This document shows, in pieces, positions 53,854 through 62,641 of a DNA stretch of 64,000 nt. The stretch is from Burkholderia cenocepacia. GTDB taxonomy: Bacteria > Pseudomonadota > Gammaproteobacteria > Burkholderiales > Burkholderiaceae. The stretch is taken from assembly GCF_900446215.1 (NCBI RefSeq), contig NZ_UAQZ01000014.1, positions 1-64,000 of the forward strand, in the 5' to 3' direction. Every line of letters starts with the position of its first letter. The first letter of the stretch is position 1. Under the pieces are notes generated by a model. It did no database searches, was not told the origin of the DNA, and saw only the letters and a list, made by a program, of their open reading frames with translations. The position numbers were made by a program, and so were the translations under genes.

Positions 53854-54980
53854 CGTGTGGTGAACGTCGATTGGTCTTTGTCGGTTTCGGATGTCGCGCC
53901 GCCAGCAAGCGCGGCCGATGCCGGCAACCCGGCGCGCGCGAGTTCGGCCAGCAGCATGCGCGCCTGATCGCGCACGTCGGCCGCGTTGGGCCGGAACGTG
54001 AACGTCAGCGCCCGGTTCGGCTTGTCGTACGTCGCACGGTAAGTGCGCGCGTAGGCGGGATCGTAATGCTTGTCGATCAGCTCGGTGAACAAATCGGCCC
54101 GCGCGCCGGCATCGATCAGCCCCTTCCAGCGCGTCACCTCTTCGCGGCTGTGCAGCCCGATCAGCCGATGAAGCTGCGCCTTGAACGCGTCCGGTTCGTC
54201 GAACAGGTGCGCGTAATCGTCCAGCAGGAACGCGATCCGCTCGTCGTGGGCCGCTTCGACCTGCACCCACGGGCCCGCATGAAACGCTTCGATCAGCGCG
54301 ATCGGCAACTGCACGAGCCCGATCCGGCGGCTTTCCGACTCGACGAACACCGGCCATTGAGGGTCGAAACGCCCGAGCGTCTCGACGAGCCCCGAATCGA
54401 ACCCTTTCTGCGCCGGCTGCGGCTTGCCCGGTAGCGCGCCGAGCAGCGAACCGCGATGGCACGCGAGCGCTTCCAGGTCGAGCGTCTGCGCGCCGACGTC
54501 GCGCAGCGCGTTCAGCAGGCGCGTCTTGCCGCACCCCGTGTGGCCGACCAGCGCGATGTAGCGAAAGCGCGTCGGCAGCGACGCGAGGGTCGCGCACACC
54601 GACTGGCGGTACGCCTTGTAGCCGCCGTCGAGCTGGCGCGCCTTCCAGCCGATCAGGTTGAACCAGGTCGTCATCGAACCCGAGCGCTTGCCGCCGCGCC
54701 AGCAGTAGATCAGCGGCCGCCAGTTGCGCGGCCGGTCGGCGAAGGTCGTGTCGAGATGGCGCGCGATGTTGCGCGCGACGATCGCCGCGCCGACGCGCGT
54801 CGCCTCGTACGGCGACACCTGGCGGTACATCGTGCCGACGAGCACGCGCTCTTCGTTGCTGAGCACGGGCGCGTTCAGCGCGCCGGGAATATGGTCCTCG
54901 GCGAACTCGAGCGGCGTGCGCACGTCGATGATCTCGTCGAACTCGCCGGCGCGATCGAGGGTGACAATCAGGTTCTTCAA
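53850..54980 (-). CDS. selU: tRNA 2-selenouridine synthase (MnmH/SelU)
   Basis: A 376-residue enzyme replacing the 2-thio group of the wobble uridine by selenium in tRNAs for Lys, Glu and Gln. The N-terminal rhodanese domain has the active cysteine C93 in IYCWRGGKRS; a P-loop GHTGCGKT (146-153) begins the C-terminal domain that binds the geranylated tRNA intermediate. LIGWKARQLDGGYKAYRQ and DPQWPVFVESESRRIG are family motifs. It needs selenophosphate; selD is not in the window. It overlaps the following permease gene. Confidence 0.94.
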   Translation of the reverse strand: MKNLIVTLDRAGEFDEIIDVRTPLEFAEDHIPGALNAPVLSNEERVLVGTMYRQVSPYEATRVGAAIVARNIARHLDTTFADRPRNWRPLIYCWRGGKRSGSMTTWFNLIGWKARQLDGGYKAYRQSVCATLASLPTRFRYIALVGHTGCGKTRLLNALRDVGAQTLDLEALACHRGSLLGALPGKPQPAQKGFDSGLVETLGRFDPQWPVFVESESRRIGLVQLPIALIEAFHAGPWVQVEAAHDERIAFLLDDYAHLFDEPDAFKAQLHRLIGLHSREEVTRWKGLIDAGARADLFTELIDKHYDPAYARTYRATYDKPNRALTFTFRPNAADVRDQARMLLAELARAGLPASAALAGGATSETDKDQSTFTTR

Positions 54981-55044
54981 TTTGGCGTCGAACAGGGGCG
55001 ATGCGGCTCGTGGAGCCGCATGGGCACGGAAGGCGGATTGACGA

Positions 55045-55998
55045 TTATCTCACGGGCCGGCGTCCCGGGCCGCGCGCGGTAGTCCGCGGCGGCGAGGCGG
55101 CCTGCATCGCGTCGATCAGGTGGTCGCGAAATGCACGCACCGACGCGGGCAGATCGCGCCCCGCCATCGTCTGTACCTGGATGCTGCGTTCGCGCAGTTG
55201 CGGGTTCGTCACGGGCACGACGACGAAGCCGTCCGCATCGGAGCGATCGCGCACCGACAGCAGCCCCGTGAACATCACCGCGCCCGTGCGCCGTGCGTAG
55301 CCGTACATCGCCGCGGTATTGTTGCTCGTCAGTTCGGGCTCGAGCAGCAGCCCGTCGAGCGCGCACGCGATGTCGATCAGCTGGCGCACCGTCGTGCCGG
55401 CCTCGGGCAGCACGTGCGCGTGGCGCGCGACATCGGCGAGCGACACCGCGTCGCGCGTCGCGAGCGGATGATCGTGCCGGACCAGCGCAAAGACGGGCGC
55501 GCGCTCCGTGTGGTCGACACGCACGCCCTTCTCCGGCGCGAGGCTGAAGGTCAACGCGATGTCCGCGTCGCCGTCGCGCACGCGCCGCGTCGCATCCGCC
55601 GGCGACACGACCCACACGGTGAAATCGACGCCCGGGTGGCGCGCCTTGAAGCTCGCGAGCACGCCGGGCAGGAAGTCGATCGCGAACCCTTCCGAGCATG
55701 CGATCTTCAGCAGGCTGCCGTGCAGCGCGTCGAGCCCGCCGATGTCCTTCATCACGTGCTCGGCCTCCAGCAAGCTGCGCTGCGCGAACGCCAGCAGCCG
55801 CTCGCCCGCTTCCGACAGCGTCATCCCGCGCGGCCGCCGCTCGAACAGCGGCGCGCCGAGCTCGCTCTCCAGCTTCGCGATCTGGCGGCTGATCGCCGAC
55901 ACGGCCACGTGCAGCCGCGCGGACGCGTCGCTGATCGAGCCGGTACGCGCCACCTCGACGAAATACCGCAACGCCAGCCCATGCAGGAAAGCCGCCAT
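55045..55998 (-). CDS. LysR-family transcriptional regulator
   Basis: A 317-residue LysR regulator. Helix-turn-helix LRYFVEVARTGSISDASARLHVAVSAISRQIAKLESELGAPLFERRPRG is at residues about 9-57 and an effector domain starts near SLLKIACSEGFAIDFLPG. It is divergent from the M20 peptidase and MFS genes, which it probably controls; a promoter for them lies in the 162-base gap. The ATG at 55998 gives the standard start; the open frame runs to 56019. The inducer is unknown. Confidence 0.88.
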   Translation of the reverse strand: MAAFLHGLALRYFVEVARTGSISDASARLHVAVSAISRQIAKLESELGAPLFERRPRGMTLSEAGERLLAFAQRSLLEAEHVMKDIGGLDALHGSLLKIACSEGFAIDFLPGVLASFKARHPGVDFTVWVVSPADATRRVRDGDADIALTFSLAPEKGVRVDHTERAPVFALVRHDHPLATRDAVSLADVARHAHVLPEAGTTVRQLIDIACALDGLLLEPELTSNNTAAMYGYARRTGAVMFTGLLSVRDRSDADGFVVVPVTNPQLRERSIQVQTMAGRDLPASVRAFRDHLIDAMQAASPPRTTARGPGRRPVR

Positions 55999-56070
55999 CG
56001 TTCTGTCTCCGCGCCGCATCCGGCCGCGCTGCTTTGCCTTTTCGGCAAAGAAAGGTTCGAAATTCGATCA

Positions 56071-56099
56071 TTGTGACAAAAAACCGGGCTTTCTAGAAT
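56071..56099 (+). promoter_or_regulatory. Promoter of the M20 peptidase-MFS operon
   Basis: TTGTGA (56071-56076), 17 bases, TAGAAT (56094-56099), 61 bases before the TTG start at 56161 and 73 bases from the divergent LysR start. Confidence 0.6.
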
Positions 56100-56160
56100 C
56101 GATCGCACTTCACGTTGCGTGCACGGCCCGCGCGCAGCGGAACCACACGGGAGACACGCT

Positions 56161-57582
56161 TTGAGCCGTACCGCCGCCATCCAGCACGCGCTGAACCAGT
56201 TCGAATCCGGTGCGTTCTTCGCAATCCTGAGCCGCCGCGTCGGCCTGCGCACCGAAAGCCAGGAAAGCGGCGGCCACGCCGCGCTGCGCGCCTATCTGAC
56301 CGACGAGATCGCGCCCGAGGCCGCCCGCCTCGGTTTCACGTCGCGGATCGTCGACAACCCCGTCGACGGCGGCGGCCCGTTCCTGCTCGCGTCGCGCCAC
56401 GAAGACGACGCGCTGCCGACCGTGCTGATCTACGGCCACGGCGATGTCGTGCGCGGCTACGACGCGCAGTGGCGCGCGCCGCTGTCGCCGTGGACGCTCA
56501 CGGCCGACGGCGACCGCTGGTACGGCCGCGGCAGCGCCGACAACAAGGGCCAGCACACGATCAACCTGGCCGCGCTGGCGAGCGTGCTCGATGCGCGCGG
56601 CGGCCGGCTCGGCTTCAACGCGAAGCTGCTGATCGAGATGGGCGAGGAAACCGGGTCGCCGGGCCTCGACGCGCTGTGCCGCCAGGAGCGCGACGCGCTC
56701 GCGGCCGACGTGCTGATCGCCTCCGACGGCCCGCGCATCGCCGCCGCGCGCCCGACGGTATTCCTCGGCTCGCGCGGCTCGGTCAATTTCACGCTGAGCC
56801 TGCGCGCCCGCGACGGTGCGCATCACTCCGGCAACTGGGGCGGACTGCTGCGCAACCCGGCGATCGTGCTCGCGCATGCGCTCGCGAGCCTCGTCGACGC
56901 GCGCGGCGCGATTCGCGTCGCGGGGCTGCGCCCGCCGCCGATCCCGGCCGCCGTGCGCGACGCGCTCGCCGATCTTGCGGTCGGCGGCGGCCCCGGCGAC
57001 CCGGCGCTCGACGCCGATTGGGGCGAGCCCGGCCTGTCCGCGGCCGAACGCGTGTTCGGCTGGAACACGTTCGAGATCCTCGCGTTCAAGGCCGGCAATC
57101 CGGAGCATCCCGTCAACGCGATCCCGCCCGCCGCGTATGCGCACTGCCAGTTGCGCTTCGTCGTCGGCACCGACTGGAAGGCGCTGCATGCGCACTTGCG
57201 CGCGCACCTCGATGCGCACGGCTTCGCCGACGTCGAGATCGACGTCGAACGCGGCGCACCGGCGACACGCGTGCCGCCGGACGATCCGTGGGTGCGCTGG
57301 GCCGTCGCGTCGCTCGCGCGCACGACCGGCAAGAAGCCCGCGATCCTGCCGAATCTGGGCGGCACGCTGCCGAACGAGGTGTTTGCGGACACGCTCGGGC
57401 TGCCGACGCTGTGGGTGCCGCACTCGTACCCGGCGTGCTCGCAGCACGCGCCCGACGAGCATCTGCTCGCGAGCGTCGTCAGCGAGGGGCTGCAGATGAT
57501 GGCCGGCCTCTTCTGGGATCTCGGCGACGACGCGCCGCCCGTTCGCCGCGCGGCATCCGCCGCGGCCGGCGCCGCCCTGTAA
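56161..57582 (+). CDS. M20-family metallopeptidase / amidohydrolase
   Basis: A 473-residue zinc-dependent peptidase or deacylase. Zinc-site motifs are LIYGHGDVV (H-x-D), GRGSADNKGQH and EMGEETGSPGLDAL (catalytic Glu pair), with a dimerisation domain starting near VFLGSRGSVNFTLSLRARDGAHHSG and the last ligand in VPHSYPACSQHAPDEH. I chose the TTG at 56161 because GGGAGA lies seven bases before it; an ATG at 56119 has no ribosome site and would add a Pro/Arg-rich stretch. It is followed 35 bases later by an MFS permease that probably imports its substrate. Confidence 0.87.
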   Translation: MSRTAAIQHALNQFESGAFFAILSRRVGLRTESQESGGHAALRAYLTDEIAPEAARLGFTSRIVDNPVDGGGPFLLASRHEDDALPTVLIYGHGDVVRGYDAQWRAPLSPWTLTADGDRWYGRGSADNKGQHTINLAALASVLDARGGRLGFNAKLLIEMGEETGSPGLDALCRQERDALAADVLIASDGPRIAAARPTVFLGSRGSVNFTLSLRARDGAHHSGNWGGLLRNPAIVLAHALASLVDARGAIRVAGLRPPPIPAAVRDALADLAVGGGPGDPALDADWGEPGLSAAERVFGWNTFEILAFKAGNPEHPVNAIPPAAYAHCQLRFVVGTDWKALHAHLRAHLDAHGFADVEIDVERGAPATRVPPDDPWVRWAVASLARTTGKKPAILPNLGGTLPNEVFADTLGLPTLWVPHSYPACSQHAPDEHLLASVVSEGLQMMAGLFWDLGDDAPPVRRAASAAAGAAL

Positions 57583-57617
57583 CGCGCTTCGCCCCTTTCA
57601 CGGGACCTGCACACACG

Positions 57618-58904
57618 ATGAATACGACCACCCTGACCTCGCAGGACGCCGCGCGCCCCGGCGCCGCGAAGATCCGGCGCATCATCTTCGCGGCGTCGAT
57701 CGGCAACGCACTCGAATGGTTCGACCTGATCGTCTACGGCTTCTTCGCGGTGACGATCGCCAAGCTGTTCTTCCCCGCCACGAGCGAAGCGACGTCGCTG
57801 ATGCTGACGCTCGGCACGTTCGGGCTGTCCTATCTGATCCGGCCGATCGGCGGCTTCGTGCTCGGCGCGTACGCGGACCGCGCGGGCCGCAAGGCGTCGC
57901 TGCTGCTGTCGATCGCGATGATGATGGCCGGCACGCTGCTGATCGCGCTGATGCCGACCTATGCATCGATCGGCATTCTCGCGCCGCTCGGGATCATGCT
58001 GTCGCGGCTGATGCAGGGCTTTTCCGCCGGCGGCGAATTCGCGAGTTCGACCGCGTTTCTCGTCGAGCACGCGCCGCAGCGGCGCGGCTTCATGTCGAGC
58101 TGGCAGTTCGCGAGCCAGGGCCTCGCGACGCTGCTCGCGTCGGGCTTCGGCGCGCTGCTGACGGCCACGCTGACCTCCGCGCAACTCGAAAGCTGGGGCT
58201 GGCGCGTGCCGTTCCTGTTCGGCCTCGCGATCGGCCCGGTCGGGCTGTACATCCGCCGCTACGTCGACGAAGGCGTCGAGTTCAAGACGCAGGCGCGCTC
58301 CGAAGCGCCGGTGCGCGAACTGTTCGCGGACCAGAAGCTGCGGCTGCTGCTGTCGGTCGGCGCGCTGGTGATCTCGACCGCGATCAACTACATGATCCTG
58401 TACATGCCGACCTACGCGATCAAGCAGCTCGGACTGCCTGCGTCGACCGGCTTCGCGGCGACGCTCGCGACGGGCTTCGTGCTGACGCTCGTCACGCCGG
58501 TCGTCGGCCATCTGTCCGACCGCACCGGGCGGATCCGCATGATGGCGGTCGCGGCCGTGCTGATGCTCGTCACCGTATGGCCGACGTTCGCGTGGCTCAC
58601 GCGCCACGCGTCGTTCGCGACGATGCTCGCCGCACTCGTCTGGATCGGCGCGCTGAAGGCGATGTACTGCGGCGCGCTGCCGGCGCTGATGGCCGAACTG
58701 TTCCCGGCGCAGACGCGTGCCACCGGCCTCGCGGTCAGCTACAACACCGGCGTCACGCTGTTCGGCGGCTTCGCGCCGTTCGTCATCACCTGGCTGATCA
58801 GCACGACCGGCAACCGGCTGTCGCCGGCGCTCTATCTGATGGGATGCGCGCTGCTGAGCCTCGCCGCGCTGTTCGTCGCGCGCACCCGGCTGAAGATGCG
58901 CTGA
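57618..58904 (+). CDS. MFS transporter, metabolite:proton symporter
   Basis: A 428-residue permease of about twelve segments in the same MHS subgroup as the protein at 26887-28191. Motifs are IGNALEWFDLIVYGFFAVTIAKLFFPA, GAYADRAGRKASLLLSIAMM and GFSAGGEFASSTAFLVEHAPQRRGFMSSWQFASQG. It most likely imports the substrate of the peptidase encoded before it; both lie downstream of one promoter and face the LysR gene. Confidence 0.88.
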   Translation: MNTTTLTSQDAARPGAAKIRRIIFAASIGNALEWFDLIVYGFFAVTIAKLFFPATSEATSLMLTLGTFGLSYLIRPIGGFVLGAYADRAGRKASLLLSIAMMMAGTLLIALMPTYASIGILAPLGIMLSRLMQGFSAGGEFASSTAFLVEHAPQRRGFMSSWQFASQGLATLLASGFGALLTATLTSAQLESWGWRVPFLFGLAIGPVGLYIRRYVDEGVEFKTQARSEAPVRELFADQKLRLLLSVGALVISTAINYMILYMPTYAIKQLGLPASTGFAATLATGFVLTLVTPVVGHLSDRTGRIRMMAVAAVLMLVTVWPTFAWLTRHASFATMLAALVWIGALKAMYCGALPALMAELFPAQTRATGLAVSYNTGVTLFGGFAPFVITWLISTTGNRLSPALYLMGCALLSLAALFVARTRLKMR

Positions 58905-58939
58905 CGCGGAAAACGACGGCGCAGCGGTGCGCCACCGAC

Positions 58940-58974
58940 GCGGCCCGCCGCGGCATCGCTGCCGCGCGGGCCGC
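58940..58974. terminator. GC-rich hairpin between convergent genes
   Basis: Arms GCGGCCCG/CGGGCCGC (58940-58947 and 58967-58974) and inner GCGGC/GCCGC. No T run, so it may act as a barrier rather than a classic terminator. Confidence 0.5.
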
Positions 58975-58981
58975 GCGCCGT

Positions 58982-60034
58982 TTACGGCGCCGGGTTCGGC
59001 TGCCGTTCGTGCAATGCGTCGATCTCGGCGAGGACCTCGTCGGACAGCGTCACGTCGATGCTGCCGATGTTTTCCTTCAACTGCTCGAGCGACGTCGCGC
59101 CGACCAGGTTGCTGCGCACGAACGGACGGCTGTTGACGAACGCGAGCGCCAGTTGCGCGGGCGACAACCCGTGACGCTGCGCGAGCGCGACGTAACGCGA
59201 CGTCGCCTCGACGGCCTGCGGCTTGCTGTAGCGCTGGAAACGCTCGAACAGCGTGATGCGCGCGCCGGCCGGACGCGCGCCGTTCTCGTACTTGCCGGAC
59301 AGCCAGCCGAACGCGAGCGGCGAATACGCGAGCAGGCCGACGCCGTCGCGATGCGTGAATTCCGACAGCCCGTTCTCGAACGTGCGGTTCAGCAGGCTGT
59401 ACGGATTCTGGATGCTCGCGATGCGCGGCAACCCGAGCCGCTCGGCCGCGCGCAGGAACTGCGCGACACCCCACGGCGTTTCGTTCGACACGCCGATCGC
59501 GCGCACCTTGCCGGCCTTCACGAATTCCGCGAGCACGCCGAGCGTTTCCTCGATCGGCACCGTGTACGCGTCGTCGACCCACGGATACGCGGGACGGCCG
59601 AACGTGGTCGTGCTGCGATCGGGCCAATGCAGCTGGTAGAGATCGACGTAGTCGGTCTGCAGGCGCTTGAGGCTGCCGTCGAGCGCTTCGGTGAGGTTCT
59701 TGCGGTCGAACTGGTTGCCCTCGCCGCGAATATGGCGCGGATTGTGCGGCTGCCGCGCCGGCCCGGCGATCTTCGTCGCGAGCACGATACGGTCGCGCTG
59801 CGCGCGATGCTGCGCGATCCAGGTGCCGATGTATTGCTCGGTGCGGCCCTGCGTGTCGGGCTTCGGCGGCACCGGATACATCTCCGCGGCGTCGATCAGC
59901 GTCACGCCCTGCCCGAGCGCGTAGTCGATCTGCTCGTGCGCGTCGCGCTCCGAATTCTGCTCCCCCCACGTCATCGTGCCGAGACCGATCAGGCTGACCT
60001 CGATGCCCGAATCGCCGAGTGTGCGGTATTCCAT
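58982..60034 (-). CDS. Aldo/keto reductase (Tas-like)
   Basis: A 350-residue NADPH-dependent reductase of the AKR superfamily. It starts MEYRTLGDSGIEVSLIGLGTMTWGEQNSERDAHEQIDYAL, has the catalytic-type segment LIDAAEMYPVPPKPDTQGRTEQYIG (D and Y) and DLYQLHWPDR for the His, and the cofactor region RSNLVGATSLEQLKENI. Closest to E. coli Tas in layout. Substrate unknown. The start at 60034 is the family start; the frame is open back to 60139. Confidence 0.9.
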   Translation of the reverse strand: MEYRTLGDSGIEVSLIGLGTMTWGEQNSERDAHEQIDYALGQGVTLIDAAEMYPVPPKPDTQGRTEQYIGTWIAQHRAQRDRIVLATKIAGPARQPHNPRHIRGEGNQFDRKNLTEALDGSLKRLQTDYVDLYQLHWPDRSTTTFGRPAYPWVDDAYTVPIEETLGVLAEFVKAGKVRAIGVSNETPWGVAQFLRAAERLGLPRIASIQNPYSLLNRTFENGLSEFTHRDGVGLLAYSPLAFGWLSGKYENGARPAGARITLFERFQRYSKPQAVEATSRYVALAQRHGLSPAQLALAFVNSRPFVRSNLVGATSLEQLKENIGSIDVTLSDEVLAEIDALHERQPNPAP

Positions 60035-60181
60035 GCTGTTCCTGTCGCGTCGGTGGAAAGCAGGAACGCTATCACATTGAAGCGCGTGCTTCAGATGGGC
60101 CCCGCACACGCTTACAAGCGGCCTTCGGTGCTGCCCCATGCGCTTCGCGCGCCGCCTGGACGGGCGCGTCGCCGCCTTCCG

Positions 60182-60619
60182 TCACTGCGGCCGCTGGATG
60201 AAGCAGGTCGCCGATGCATGCGCGACGATCTTGTCGTCCGGCGTCTTCAGCGTGCCCTCCGCGACGCCCAGCGAACGCGACAGGTGAATCACGCGCCCTT
60301 CCGCGATCAGGTCGACGTCGCGCGGCACGGGCCGCAGCATTTTCACATGCAGATCGACGGTGCCGTAACCGACGCCCGCATCGAGCATCGAATGCACCGC
60401 GCACCCGGTGACCGAATCGAGCACCGTCGCGGCGAACCCGCCGTGCACGCCGCCCAGCGGGTTCAGGTGCCGGCCGTCCGCCCGCGCCGAAAACTTCACG
60501 TAACCGAGCTCGACGTCGAGCGGACGCATCGGAATCGTCTCCGAAATCGACGCAAGGGGCGCGTCGCCCGACACGGCGGCACGCAGCAGATCGAGGCCAG
60601 ACAGGGAAAGCGGATTCAT
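60182..60619 (-). CDS. PaaI-type hotdog thioesterase
   Basis: A 145-residue hotdog-fold acyl-CoA thioesterase. The signature RHLNPLGGVHGGFAATVLDSVTGCAVHSML holds the catalytic Asp of the PaaI family, and TVDLHVKMLRPVPRDVDLIAEGRVIHLSRSLGVAEG is the following strand region. It is divergent from the HxlR regulator; an operator-like repeat lies at 60660-60676, 41 bases before its start. It may remove acyl or aryl groups from CoA in a stress or degradative pathway. Confidence 0.87.
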   Translation of the reverse strand: MNPLSLSGLDLLRAAVSGDAPLASISETIPMRPLDVELGYVKFSARADGRHLNPLGGVHGGFAATVLDSVTGCAVHSMLDAGVGYGTVDLHVKMLRPVPRDVDLIAEGRVIHLSRSLGVAEGTLKTPDDKIVAHASATCFIQRPQ

Positions 60620-60659
60620 CGGGTTGTCTCCGGGTTGAAAGCGCGTCGCCGCGCGAGTA

Positions 60660-60676
60660 AGTTCTAAATTGGAACT
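60660..60676. promoter_or_regulatory. Inverted repeat AGTTC-N7-GAACT before the thioesterase gene
   Basis: Perfect five-base arms around TAAATTG. The core GTTC-N7-GAAC is the same as in the larger repeat at 60734-60756, pointing to one regulator for both genes. Confidence 0.65.
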
Positions 60677-60733
60677 CAATATTGTCAACGATGCCGGCGG
60701 TTGTCAACGCGACTGCGCCCGTTGCCGCCGAAC

Positions 60734-60756
60734 GCGGGTTCTATAATCGAACCCGC
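60734..60756. promoter_or_regulatory. Inverted repeat GCGGGTTC-N7-GAACCCGC before the HxlR gene
   Basis: Perfect eight-base arms around TATAATC, which itself contains a TATAAT -10 element. It lies 51 bases before the HxlR start, so binding would block its own promoter. Confidence 0.75.
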
Positions 60757-60806
60757 TATTTCGCTGAACCGCCGCAAGACCGCCGCATGAGGCAAGAGAC
60801 TCGACG

Positions 60807-61295
60807 ATGAAATGGGATGACATCGGCACGCTGAACTGTTCGGTCGCGCGCGCCCTCGCCGTGCTCGGTGACCGCTGGACCATGCTGATCCTCCGCAACG
60901 CATTCCTCGGCAGCCGCCGCTTCGATGCGTTTCAGGCGCAGCTCGGCCTGACGCGCCACGTGCTGGCCGAACGGCTCGCGCGGCTCGTCGACGAAGGCGT
61001 GCTCGTCAAGCGCGCGTATCAGGAACGCCCGCCGCGCTTCGAATACCGGCTGACGGAGAAGGGCCTCGACCTCTACCCGGCCCTGCTCGCGCTGATGGCG
61101 TGGGGCGATCGCTGGAAGGACGACGGCCAGGGGCCGCCGGTGCAACTGCGTCACCGGACCTGCGGCCAGCTGATGCACGCGGTGACCGTATGCTCGGCCT
61201 GCGGCGAACCGCTCGACGCGCGTGACGTGCAGCCCGAGCCCGGGCCCGGATGGATCGCGTCCGACGGGGCTGAGGCGCCTGCAGCCGGGGATTGA
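60807..61295 (+). CDS. HxlR-family transcriptional regulator
   Basis: A 162-residue winged-helix regulator. The core NCSVARALAVLGDRWTMLILRNAFLGSRRFDAFQAQLGLTRHVLAERLARLVDEGVL is a full HxlR match. An extra C-terminal part carries two cysteine pairs or singles (RHRTCGQL and TVCSACGEPLDARDV), a small zinc-ribbon-like element found in a subset of the family. The operators described on both sides of the intergenic region suggest that it controls itself and the thioesterase gene. Confidence 0.9.
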   Translation: MKWDDIGTLNCSVARALAVLGDRWTMLILRNAFLGSRRFDAFQAQLGLTRHVLAERLARLVDEGVLVKRAYQERPPRFEYRLTEKGLDLYPALLALMAWGDRWKDDGQGPPVQLRHRTCGQLMHAVTVCSACGEPLDARDVQPEPGPGWIASDGAEAPAAGD

Positions 61296-61638
61296 CGATC
61301 CGCTGCGTGCGCGGATGCCTGTCTGATTGATGCGTCCGCCGGACATACGCTTGGGCCACAGGCCGCAAGGCGTCCGGGCCCGACCGAGCGGGCGCGCGTT
61401 GCTCGCACGCGAGTGAGCGGCAACGGCAAGCGCAATCGCATGCCATCGCCAGCCCTGTTCCGTATCCGTTAATTGATCGCCCCGCGCGCACGCACGGACT
61501 GCGCAACGCAACTTCGCATCACCCTCTCCCCCCCTGCCGATCATCGCGCGGACCATCGCTTCGCATCCGCACGTGACCGGGCCGCCACGCGTGCGTTACA
61601 CTCTCGGCCCGCTGTCTCGAAATTATTCGCTGTCCAAG
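61296..61638. other. Intergenic region with no recognised feature
   Basis: About 340 bases between the HxlR gene and the phospholipase D gene; no convincing gene, terminator or repeat was seen. Confidence 0.5.
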
Positions 61639-62262
61639 ATGTTGTCGCGCAATCGCCTCGCTGCCGCCTGTCTCGCCGCTTCCCTGCTCGCCACACCCTT
61701 CGCCGCCCTCGGCAAGACGCAAAGCGAATCGCTGCTCCAGCAAGCGATCGATCTCGTGTCGCGATGGCTGCCGGCCCCCACTCACGAAGCCCCCGCGACC
61801 CAGGTCGTCGAATCGGCCTTCTCGCCCGACGGCGGCGCCGAGGCGCTCGTGCTGAAAGCGATCGGGGCGGCGCGCAGCTCGATCCGGGTCGCCGCCTACT
61901 CGTTCACGTCGCCGCCCGTCACGCGCGCGCTGCTTGCCGCCAAGCGCCGCGGCGTCAACGTCGCGGTGGTGGTCGACGACAAGGGCAATCGCGCGAAGAG
62001 CAGCAAGCAGGCACTGAACCTGCTCGTCAACGCGGGCATCCCGACGCGCACGATCGACGCCTATGCGATCCATCACGACAAGTACCTCGTGATCGACGCC
62101 GAGCACGTCGAAACGGGGTCGTTCAACTACAGCGCGTCGGCGGCCAGCCGCAATTCCGAGAACGTCGTCGTGGTCTGGAACAATCCGCAACTCGCATCGC
62201 GCTACCTCACGCACTGGCAAAGCCGCTTCGACCAAGGCACGCCGTACCGCTCCAGCTACTGA
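61639..62262 (+). CDS. Phospholipase D-like Nuc family endonuclease (exported)
   Basis: A 207-residue protein with a signal peptide (MLSRNRLAAACLAASLLATPFAALG) and a single HKD domain, as in the Nuc endonucleases that work as dimers. The motif is H146-D-K148 with D153 in HHDKYLVIDAEHVETGSFNYS, followed by the conserved GSFN and SEN segments. It probably cleaves nucleic acid or phospholipid in the periplasm. The start was chosen on the signal peptide; no strong ribosome site is visible, and the frame is open to 61573. Confidence 0.85.
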   Translation: MLSRNRLAAACLAASLLATPFAALGKTQSESLLQQAIDLVSRWLPAPTHEAPATQVVESAFSPDGGAEALVLKAIGAARSSIRVAAYSFTSPPVTRALLAAKRRGVNVAVVVDDKGNRAKSSKQALNLLVNAGIPTRTIDAYAIHHDKYLVIDAEHVETGSFNYSASAASRNSENVVVVWNNPQLASRYLTHWQSRFDQGTPYRSSY

Positions 62263-62422
62263 CGCACGACACGCGCGTTCGCCCGACGCTCGACCGCTCG
62301 CATGCACGCTACCGTATTGCGGATGATCGGCGAGCGCGGCGCGATGTTCAATTCGGCCCAATGGCCAGCCTGCCGCCTCGCGAAACGCCCGTCACGCGCG
62401 ACACCGCCGCGTTCGAAGGATG

Positions 62423-62641
62423 TCAGGCACCCCGCCCGGTCGCGATGCCGACGTGCGCGCCCGGCACACAGCGATTCGCGTGCCCGTCCGCACTGCTTGC
62501 CGAATTCGCCGCGAGACCATGGTCGCCCATCGGCAGCGCACTGCGCACGCAATCGGTACTGAACGTCAGCGTGTTCTGCACCAACGGGTAAAGGAGATAC
62601 AGCGCAAACGCGAGATAGCCCGCGTACAGAATTCGAACCAT
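62423..62641 (-). CDS. Small hydrophobic protein (72 aa), hypothetical
   Basis: A minus-strand frame beginning MVRILYAGYLAFALYLLYPL, a clear single membrane segment of about 25 residues, followed by a polar tail with two cysteines (FSTDCVRSALP, HANRCVPG). It sits alone between the Nuc gene and the diguanylate cyclase gene. No good ribosome site precedes the ATG. The hydrophobic start is not typical of chance frames in this DNA; this is the only support. Confidence 0.4.
   Translation of the reverse strand: MVRILYAGYLAFALYLLYPLVQNTLTFSTDCVRSALPMGDHGLAANSASSADGHANRCVPGAHVGIATGRGA

Noticed and set aside
56823..59969. A 1048-codon minus-strand open frame across the MFS gene
   Set aside because: Shadow frame, antisense to the MFS and M20 genes and out of phase with the aldo/keto reductase gene.
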